Part shown: positions 1 through 6,532 of the stretch, one piece after another
How positions within the stretch are numbered: the stretch's first letter is position 1
How the letters are laid out: each line of letters starts with the position of its first letter
NCBI GenBank assembly: GCA_001275005.1
Contig: JWZX01001199.1
Location: 1-11,952, forward strand
From: Chrysochromulina tobinii
Lineage: Eukaryota > Haptophyta > Prymnesiales > Chrysochromulinaceae
Length of the DNA: 11,952 nt
Direction: 5' to 3'
Position numbers and translations under genes: made by a program
Notes under the pieces: model-generated
Told to the model about the DNA's origin: nothing
Seen by the model: only the letters and a program-made list of their open reading frames with translations
Database searches by the model: none

Positions 1-350
1 GAGTTTGTGGAGTTGATGGAGTTGATGGAGTTGGTGGTGTTGATTGAGTTGACGGCGGGCGCGGTGGAGTTGGTGGAGTTGGTGGAGTTCACGGCGGGCG
101 CGGTGGAGTTGACCGCGGTGGAGTTGACGGCGGTGCAGTTGACCGCGGTGGAGTTGACCGCGGTGCAGTTGACCGCGGTGGAGTTGAACGCGGTGGAGTT
201 GACGGCGGTGGAGTTGACGGCGGTGGAGTTGATGGCGGTGGAGTTGACGGCGGTGCAGTTGACGGCGGTGGAGTTGACCGCGGTGCAGTTGACCGCGGTG
301 GAGTTAACGGCGGTGCAGTTGGCGGCGGTGGAGTTGACGGCGGTGGAGCT
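1..350. repeat. 15-bp minisatellite with 9-bp and 21-bp variants, coding for N-x-T sequons
   Basis: Sixteen exact-length 15-bp units fill 111-350. The minus-strand unit is AACTCCACCGCCGTC with variants TCC/TGC (Ser/Cys) and GCC/GCG (silent). From 1 to 110 the array changes to 21-bp units (NSTAPAV) and 9-bp units (NST, NTT, NSI). All lengths are multiples of three, so the minus-strand frame is kept throughout, as expected of a repeat expanding inside a coding sequence. The array continues beyond the left edge. Confidence 0.9.
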
Positions 351-554
351 CTCCTCGAGGTGCCGCCGCTTCAACTCGGGGTGGAGCGCGATGAGCCGCA
401 CCGTGTCCGAGTGCGCCCGACGAACATACGCGTCGCCGACCTCGTTGCTCAAGTGCCGCCCATGAAGCGGCGTATCGGTCACATCGGCCCAGTCGATACT
501 CGGCCGAAGCTCTGGCAGTACAAACGCCACTGCGACGAGAAGAGCGGAGATCAT
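1..554 (-). CDS. Secreted or membrane sequon-repeat protein, partial (runs off the left edge)
   Basis: Seen: on the minus strand a frame opens at an ATG at 554-552 and stays open to position 3, giving 184 codons with no stop in the window. The N-terminus begins MISALLVAVAFVLPELRPSI, a hydrophobic stretch like a short signal peptide. About 50 residues of ordinary mixed sequence follow (including DWADVTD, NEVGDAYVRRAHSD, ALHPELKRRHLEES). From about residue 69 the protein becomes five-residue units NSTAV or NCTAV, then shorter NST, NTT and NSI units near the edge. Nearly every unit is an N-x-T sequon, 21 in view. An in-frame ATG at 587-585 (MLCSQCHFAGQ...) is an alternative start, and an in-frame TGA lies just upstream of it. 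Inference: a heavily N-glycosylated wall, scale or surface protein entering the secretory pathway. I do not recognise the family. The plus strand of the repeat is also open (VELTA units), but without a signal peptide or a plausible non-repeat domain. Confidence 0.6.
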   Translation of the reverse strand, partial: MISALLVAVAFVLPELRPSIDWADVTDTPLHGRHLSNEVGDAYVRRAHSDTVRLIALHPELKRRHLEESSTAVNSTAANCTAVNSTAVNCTAVNSTAVNCTAVNSTAINSTAVNSTAVNSTAFNSTAVNCTAVNSTAVNCTAVNSTAVNSTAPAVNSTNSTNSTAPAVNSINTTNSINSINSTN

Positions 555-587
555 CTGTCCTGCGAAGTGACACTGCGAACACAACAT

Positions 588-1586
588 GTAGCGCACGCGA
601 TGAAGTCAGTGAGGAAGGGTAGCGGTCAAGAAGAAGGCGAAGACGTGCGCGCGTGAGAAAATACATGGCGCAACCCAGACATCCTGCTTGGGCCATCAGG
701 CTCGGGGCACCGCGCACATGCGATCTGATGCAGCGATCTGATACGTCGCCCTCTTGTGTTGTGCGCGGATCTTTTTGAGGTTCGGGTTGTTTCTTGTTCG
801 TAATGAGACTGCGTTTGGGAGATTCCCATCCAAACTTGTCACGGGAAAATTGTGCATGCATCTTCCATTAACGAAACTTAAGGCACATACAAGGTCGTTG
901 ACACTTCAAGCTCACAATGGGCATGTCGCCGTTCTAAACCGCCCCCGTGCGGTACCCACCATACAATTGTAGCGTTAACGTGTACATGTGTGAATGTGAA
1001 TGTGACTCTGTGTGTTAGAAACGCTGATCTCCCAAAACAAGCAAAGAGGGAAAAAGTCACACCTGACGTCGCTACACCATGACGTGACTCTGCGCGAAAA
1101 TCTCGCTGCGAGAGCCGATCTCCTCGATCCTCATCCCCTCCAGGGGTGCACGGGCCAACACGCAACACCCCCCGGAACCGGTCACTTGGCCGCCACACGG
1201 GAACCGGCATCGGCCATCCGAACACTGCCCTCTCCAGCATGCTCCGTTGCGTGCGACATGTGCGCATCTCGCTTCGCCGCTCATGCATACTCATTCCGGT
1301 CCTTTACGTATCTCACGCCTCGACGTGCACACCTCGACGTCCTCATTTTGCTCTCACCATGGCTTCGGCTTCTTCGGCCGCCTGTAGCTGTACGCGCCGA
1401 GAATGGCATGGCACTATCCACAGCAACGCGCCTGGGTTCTTTCTTTCAAGGGGCGGCGCCATTCTTATGTCCTCCCAGAATTGCTCTCGTCTCATGCGCG
1501 GCTCTCCCACCCAACCGTATCCCAAGCCCATCCTCCTGTGCCACCCTCCCCCACAGCCGGTGCCGATCCCCGCCGCGAGCACGCGC
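588..1586. other. Intergenic region between two minus-strand genes; no convincing gene
   Basis: This 1 kb holds the presumed promoter of the sequon-repeat gene (right of 587) and the 3' UTR of the kinesin (left of 1587). Open frames exist on both strands but show no recognisable domain. Visible signals are a TG-rich stretch at about 973-1016, two TGACGT boxes (1064-1069 and 1080-1085), and a small direct repeat GCGATCTGAT at 720-729 and 733-742. I see no RNA gene. A cryptic small exon cannot be excluded. Confidence 0.5.
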
Positions 1587-4500
1587 TCATGCAGCGATCT
1601 TACGCATGGGCGCCGGCTTGCCGAGCGCGCCCGCCGCCGCCTCCTGCTGCAGCCTCTTGGGGTCCAAGTTGGCAACCTTGGCAAGGCGTGCGATGATCAC
1701 CTCCTTGGTGCCAGTTTCCGCGACTTCGTACAGGCCGCACAGCTGCTTCAGGTCCGCCACCTTGAGACCCTTGAGCTCCTCACGCACCTGCCGCAATCAG
1801 AGGTCATCAGAGGTCATCAGGGGTCATCAGAGGTCATCAGAGGTCATCGGAGGTCATCGGAGGTCATCCGAGGTCATCGGAGGTCATCAGAGGTCATCGG
1901 AGGTCATCGGAGGTCATCAGAGGTCATCAGAGGTCATCAGAGGTCATCGGAGGTCATCGGAGGTCATCAGAGGTCATCAGAGGTCATCGGAGGTCATCAG
2001 AGGTCATCAGAGGTCATCAGAGGTCATCGGAGGTCGAGCTCCTCACGCACCCCCTTCTCGAGCGCCTCCTTCTCAGCCACCGACATGCGCTGCTTCGGCT
2101 TCATCGCGCCGCCGCCGGCGCCGCTCGTCGGGCTGCCATTCGTCGCGCCGGGCATGTTCTCCTGCTCGGTGGCGGTGGCGGCGCTCTTGCCGAGCGACAC
2201 GCGCGGCGAGGGCTGCACCAAGCCCGTCTGCGACGTGCGCGCCGTCCCGGGCGACTTGACGGCCTTGATCGAGAGGCGACGCGTCGGCTGCACCATCACC
2301 GTCTCGTGCGTCTCGAGCGGCTTGGGGCCGTTGGCCTCGTAGTGCCTTCGCAGCGTCTCCTCGTCGGCCGTCTTGGCGAGTGGCTCATTGAAGGGCAGCG
2401 GCGAGCGCTCCGGCACCGGCACGGGCTCGTCCGAGGAGGCCGCCACGAAGGCCTCAACACTTGAGCTCATTGCGCTCGTCGTGGCCGTCTGCGCGGCGAG
2501 GCTCGCCGCCTGGGCCTCGGCGGCGCTCTCGGCAGCCGCCGCGCGCGCGCGCGCGATCGCCGCGGCAGCCTCCATGTGGGCGCTCGCAGCGGCGGCGGCG
2601 GCGGTCGCGTGCTCCGCGGTCCTGGCCGCCGCCGCGGCACGCGCGCTCGTCTCGGCGGAGGCATGGCTCGTCATCAACGTGTCATGCTTCTCAGCGGCGG
2701 CCGCTGCGGCCGCCACGATCGCCGCCGCCGTCTCGACGTGCTTTGCCGTGGCGGCGCCGCCGAGGGCGATGGCGCTCGCGAGCTCCGATGAGACGCTCGC
2801 GGCGGCGCGCTCAGCGGATGTCGAGATGGACACGAGGGCCGCCGCCTCATTCTTACGCGCAGCCTCGCTCGCCTCGCCGATGCCCTCGAGCGCCGTCCCG
2901 AGCGCCTCACTGGCGGCATTCGACGCCGCCTCGATCGCCGCCAGGGCGGCGCCTCCCGACTTGACGGTCTCGATGCCGCAGCTGATGGACGCGTCCGCAG
3001 CTCCGCTGAGCTCGATGAGCTGCCCGATCTCGGCGTCGATCTCCGAGATAGCGAGCGCCTGCTCGGCCGTGGACACCTGGCTCTCTCCGATGGCCTCGTT
3101 TTGCATCTCGACCGCCCTGCCGAGCGCGCTGCGGCACTCGGCGTCGGAGGCGGCCCACGACCTCGTCGTGCACGCGAGGCTCTCATGGGCCACTTCGAGC
3201 GCCGCACCGCCCTCGGCGATCTGCGTCGTGGTCGTGTCCGCCGCATCGATCGCCTTCCCAATCTCGACGCCCACGGCCCTGCTCGCCTCGCCCCACGTCG
3301 TGGTCACCTGCAGCAGCGCCGCCGTCTGCGCCGCCGCAGACTCATTTGCCACGGTGACGCCCATCTTGGTAGCCGTGGCGGCCGAGATGAGCTCGGACGC
3401 CTGCTCGACCGCCACCTCGACCCCGGCGCTCGCGCGCTTGGCGAGCGCGCTCAGCGACTCCTCGAGCTTCGCCTGGACCACCGCCATCACGTCGGCCATC
3501 AGCGCCGTCCTGAGCGCCGACTGCTCCTGGAGCAGCTCGCGCAGCCCTTCTTGCTGCGCCGCAAGCTTGGCAGCGGCCGCCTCGGCCTCGAAGACCCGCG
3601 CCGCCGCCGCTGCGTCCGCCGCTGCGCGCGACTTGGCCAGCATCGTCGCCGTCGTCGCCGACGCGTCGCTCGCCTGCTGCGCCTGCCGGGCAGCCTCGAG
3701 GGTCGCGCGCTGCATCGCAATCGTGCCCGACGCTTGCTCGTGCGCCGCGTTCAGGAGGGCGGCGGCGTCGGCGAGGCCCTCGAGCATCGCGCCGTCCTGC
3801 TGCTGCTCGTGCTGCGTGGTGCTCGCGAGCTCGATGGCCGCAACGATCGCGGCCATGCGCTCGGTGGCCGCCGCGCCGTTGGCACTCTCGTGCTTCGTGA
3901 GCGACGCGAGCGCCTCGCGAGCACGCTGCTCGAGCTCGTGCCCGCGGCGCACCTCGGCGAGCAGCGTGCGCATCGCCGCCGCATGCGTCTCGAGCCGGGC
4001 GCGCTCCGCCTGTAGCCGCGTCCCCGCGTCCACCGCCGCTTGCTTGATGGCGTCCGAAAGGGCCGCCCGGTCCGCTTTCGCCTTCTGCTCCGTCGCCGAC
4101 TGGCGGCCGACGGAGGTGTCGACGCTCGTGCTGAGCGCGGCTTGAGCGGCGCCGATGGCGTCCACGACCTTGCCGAGGCGCGTCGCCACATCGCCCTGTG
4201 CTTTCTGGGCCGCCTCCTTGCATGCATTCACATCGGAGGTGAGCCGTTCACAGGTCTCCTGGAGCGACGAGCCAGTGGCCTCCCGCACCTGCGCGAGCGC
4301 GCGGTCGGCACGCGTGCGCTCGGCGGCGCCCACGGAGGCCATCGCGGCCGCGTGCGATCCGATCGCGCCTGCATGCTGCGCGAGAGTGGAGTCCCCTTCG
4401 GTGGCCGTCTGCAGGCGCGTTGCACGCTCCTCTTCGAGCTCCATCGACAGAGCGCTCAGCCCGGCGCGTGCGGCCGCGAGGTGCTCCACGAGCGTCTCGT

Positions 4501-6294
4501 GGAAGGCGGCGCGGCGCTCCGTCTGCGCGTCGATCTGGCGCGCGGCGTCGTGCAGCTTGTCGTGCAGGCCCTGTGCCTCGCTCTCGGTGTCCGCAAGGCT
4601 CTGTAGCAGCTTCCGAGCCTGCTTCGAGAGCCGACTTTCCGTGCTCGCGCGGCTCGAGAGCAAAAACTCTTGCAGCTTGAGCTCATTCTCCTTGAGCTCG
4701 AGCTCGTTCGAGAGCTTCTCGCACTCCTCGGTCTTCTCGCCGAGCTCCCGAATCTTCTCGTTCCGCTCGCTCTCGGCCAGGAAGGCACGCTTCTCCAGCT
4801 CCTCCTGCTCCAGGTGCTTCTTGGCAAGCATCGCCGTCGCCTCGTTCTTCTGGTTCTCCAGGTACGCCACGCGCGCGAGCATGGTCGACCAGTCCTGCAT
4901 CGACTTGCCGTCGCCCACACCCTCGGCGTCCACACCCACGCCGCGGTGACCTGCCCCCGGCGCGCCCACTGTCAAGTACGACGTGGCCACGGGCTTGTTC
5001 TGGAGGCCGTGCGCCTGCTGTGCGTACGTGAGCGTGGACGTGGACTCTTCGACGGCGAGCACGGAGGGTGAGAGGGTCGCGATGATGACCGTCTTCGAGC
5101 GTCCGCCGAGTGATTCCTGCAGCAGGCGCGTGAGCTTCGAGTCGCGGTACGGGATGCGCACCGAGTCGAGGCTAGTCTTGTTGGTCATGCAGTCGCGCAG
5201 TGTCGAGATCACACGGCCGAGCGTGAGCAGCGACTGGTTGATGTTGCGCCGCTCCGCCTCGCGCGACTTGTGTGCGAGGTCGGTCTTGCCCGCAGTGGGC
5301 TCGAGGCCGGCCGTGCGCGCGCACTCGGAGCCAGCGAGGTCGACCAGGTGCAGCTTGCCCTTGCACTCCATCGAGCCGCCATCCGAGGTGACGCGCGTCG
5401 AGGCGACCGTGAGTGTGAAGACGCAGTGCGAGCGGCTAGAGGTCTTATTCATGCGCGTCTCACCCACCTGCCGGCGCTGCTGCGCGAGCCGAATCAGGTG
5501 CAGCACGTCATTCGCCGTGAGCACCTTGTGCGACGACAGGTTGTGCACGTGCACACGCCCGCGGTCGCCTTCCTTTTTGGGTGGCTCCTCAGCGATCATG
5601 AGCTTGGCGCCATACGCCTGCGCAGGCTCGGCCGCGCCGCTCTTGGCGCCCGAGGAGTTCGGCCGTGGCGTCGCGACTGGCTTTGGGTCCTCATCGACGA
5701 GCAGGTCGGTGAGCTCCTCGTTGTAGATCTCGAGGTACTGCGCGTGGACCGTGTACGATGAATACTTCGGGTCCCTGAGCTGGTCGAAAATGGCCTCGAC
5801 CGCGCGCGGGATGACGCCCTTGCCCTCTTCAGTCGCCAGGTTGCCCTCCATCGTGTGCGTCTTTCCCGTGCCGGTCTGGCCGTAGGCGAAGACCTGTGCG
5901 TGGTGGGGCCGGCAGCGTGGGGCGTGTCAGCTTGTGCCTCGACCATGCGGGGCCCGCCGCGCACAAAAGGGTGCAGGGATCCCCACCGCACGCAAGCTGC
6001 GTGCTCTTGGACATAGCCGGCGCTTACCGTGCCCTCGTAGCCGCAGAGCACATCGTCCACGAGTGGGCGGACCTTCTCGAAGACGTCGCGCTGCGTTGAG
6101 TAGTCTGAGAAGACCGCATCGAAGTTGTACACGGTCCGCTGCTGGCGCGCCGTGGTGCCTCCAGTCGTCTTGATCAGTGTCACCTCGTTCTTCTCGCTCG
6201 ACGCGCTGAGGACCGGGAGGGTATTGTGCTTGAGCTCGCGCTCATTGAGCGGTCGCACGCGGACGGCCACTTGGATGCTCGCGGAGTCGGACAT
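1587..6294 (-). CDS. Kinesin-5 (BimC/Eg5-type) motor with C-terminal SAP domain, three exons
   Basis: Plus-end-directed spindle motor family that forms bipolar tetramers sliding antiparallel microtubules. Exons on the minus strand: 6294-6028, 5893-2051 and 1787-1587, all joined in phase 0, giving 1436 residues. The motor domain (about 1-390) is intact: VRVRPLNERE at the N-terminus, P-loop GQTGTGKT (94-101), LEIYNEELTDLL, switch I NKTSSRSH (238-245), switch II DLAGSE (274-279), INQSLLTLGRVIS, and IPYRDSKLTRLLQESLGG. The QNKP neck and LTRLLQESLGG fit kinesin-5 best. A charged coiled coil follows (about 425-560), then a very Ala-rich, heptad-like stalk to about 1280. The basic tail carries RRLSI, PRVSL and QRMSV. 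The last exon gives a SAP-like helix-loop-helix (about 1375-1409: LKVADLKQLCGLYEVAETGTKEVIIARL), a fold usually binding DNA or chromatin. The start ATG has A at -3. If intron 2 is retained, translation stops at TGA 2026-2024 and the SAP domain is lost. Subfamily call is strong; the role of the SAP domain is inferred. Confidence 0.92.
1773..1788 (+). repeat. 16-bp direct repeat, copy at the exon 3 side
   Basis: GAGCTCCTCACGCACC, identical to 2036-2051. On the minus strand it covers the last intron base and the first 15 bases of exon 3, encoding VREEL. The pair brackets the 10-bp satellite. Confidence 0.93.
1788..2050 (-). other. Kinesin intron 2 (263 bp, GT-AG, phase 0), satellite-filled
   Basis: Minus-strand donor GGG|GTGCGTGAG at 2050 and acceptor TTGCGGCAG|GTGCGTGAG ending at 1788. 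The first 15 nt of the intron repeat the first 15 nt of the next exon. Removing it joins EALEKG to VREELKGLKVADLK without a frame break. Apart from the duplicated 15 nt and 8 nt at the acceptor, the intron is the 10-bp satellite. Read through, it gives a stop within nine codons. No transcript evidence is available here; the call rests on splice consensus, phase and the SAP domain it restores. Confidence 0.82.
1796..2035. repeat. 10-bp tandem satellite, 24 copies of AGGTCATCRG
   Basis: Twenty-three full units lie in perfect register from 1801 to 2030, with half-units ATCAG (1796-1800) and AGGTC (2031-2035) at the ends, 240 bp in all. There are no indels. Variation is almost confined to position 9 (A or G; one C in the unit 1861-1870) plus one first-base change (G at 1821). 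Lack of length variation and the few point differences suggest recent expansion. It sits wholly inside kinesin intron 2. Confidence 0.95.
2036..2051 (+). repeat. 16-bp direct repeat, copy at the exon 2 side
   Basis: GAGCTCCTCACGCACC, identical to 1773-1788. On the minus strand it covers the last base of exon 2 and the first 15 bases of intron 2, so this copy supplies the donor site GTGCGT. Its sequence would still read VREEL if translated. Confidence 0.93.
5894..6027 (-). other. Kinesin intron 1 (134 bp, GT-AG, phase 0)
   Basis: Minus-strand donor G|GTAAGC at 6027 and acceptor CGCACAG|GTC ending at 5894. Splicing joins CGYEGT to VFAYGQTGTGKT, the invariant sequence leading into the kinesin P-loop, so both borders are fixed by protein conservation. 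A CTGAC branch-point-like motif has its A at 5927, 34 nt from the downstream exon. The length is not a multiple of three, so retention shifts frame and removes the motor core. Confidence 0.93.
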
Positions 6295-6532
6295 GGTTCG
6301 CTATGTCACGCTACACTTTCCGTTTGAACGAGGCGAGTTTTTGCGGTGCAGCCGTGTTTTCTTGTCTTCCCACAGCCCGACGGACGCAGAAGTGCTCCAC
6401 AGCTCGAGAGTTACATGCACATGTATGAGGGGGTTTCAAATTGCAACTTCACGATCTTCGCTACGCGACTTTCGTCCGGCATCCGCGGCAGACGCACCGG
6501 CTTCGTCTGCGACGGGTGGGAAGGCCAAAGGG
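6295..6532. promoter_or_regulatory. Divergent (bidirectional) promoter region, kinesin and F-box gene
   Basis: The kinesin ATG (minus, 6294) and the F-box ATG (plus, 6533, or 6425 if the upstream Met is used) are 130-238 bp apart and point away from each other, so both promoters must be here or overlap the 5' coding ends. The sequence is less GC-rich than its flanks, with T-runs such as GCGAGTTTTTGCGG (6331-6344). No TATA box is evident. A tract ending TTCCCACAG at 6375 resembles a 3' splice site, so the F-box gene may have a 5' UTR intron. Confidence 0.5.

Noticed and set aside
7-465. Plus-strand 152-residue VELTA-repeat frame
   Set aside because: It mirrors the sequon array, has no signal peptide or recognisable domain, and its non-repeat end looks random. 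The minus frame has a signal-like start and continues open off the edge.
304-861. Minus-strand 185-residue frame ending in QLHRR repeats
   Set aside because: It overlaps the sequon-repeat frame in another phase, ends by a chance TAA inside the array, and is Arg/Ser-rich without a motif. Longer, but less plausible than the signal-peptide frame.
878-1294. 138-residue minus-strand frame left of the kinesin
   Set aside because: No domain, mixed composition, and it includes TG/AC simple sequence; treated as 3' UTR or intergenic.
1796-2035. AGGTCA direct repeats spaced by 4 bp, resembling nuclear-receptor DR4 elements
   Set aside because: Nuclear receptors of that type are animal proteins; the spacing follows automatically from the 10-bp unit.
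1796-2035. CRISPR array
   Set aside because: Units are 10 bp, directly abutting, with no spacers, inside a eukaryotic intron.
2024-2053. Kinesin ending at TGA 2026-2024
   Set aside because: The stop lies inside the satellite just after the duplicated VREEL. Splicing from GT 2050 to AG 1788 restores a frame that gives a SAP domain, which is unlikely by chance. It remains possible as a retained-intron isoform.
1012-2342. Two long plus-strand frames through the 10-bp satellite, encoding SEVIRGHQRS-type repeats
   Set aside because: The satellite has no plus-strand stops in these frames, which keeps them open artificially. They run antisense to the SAP exon and kinesin tail, and the flanking translation has no domain.
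2373-4145. 590-residue plus-strand Ala/Ser-rich frame
   Set aside because: It is the antisense of the Ala-rich kinesin stalk; GC-biased codons leave the opposite strand free of stops. The kinesin motor in continuous frame fixes the coding strand.
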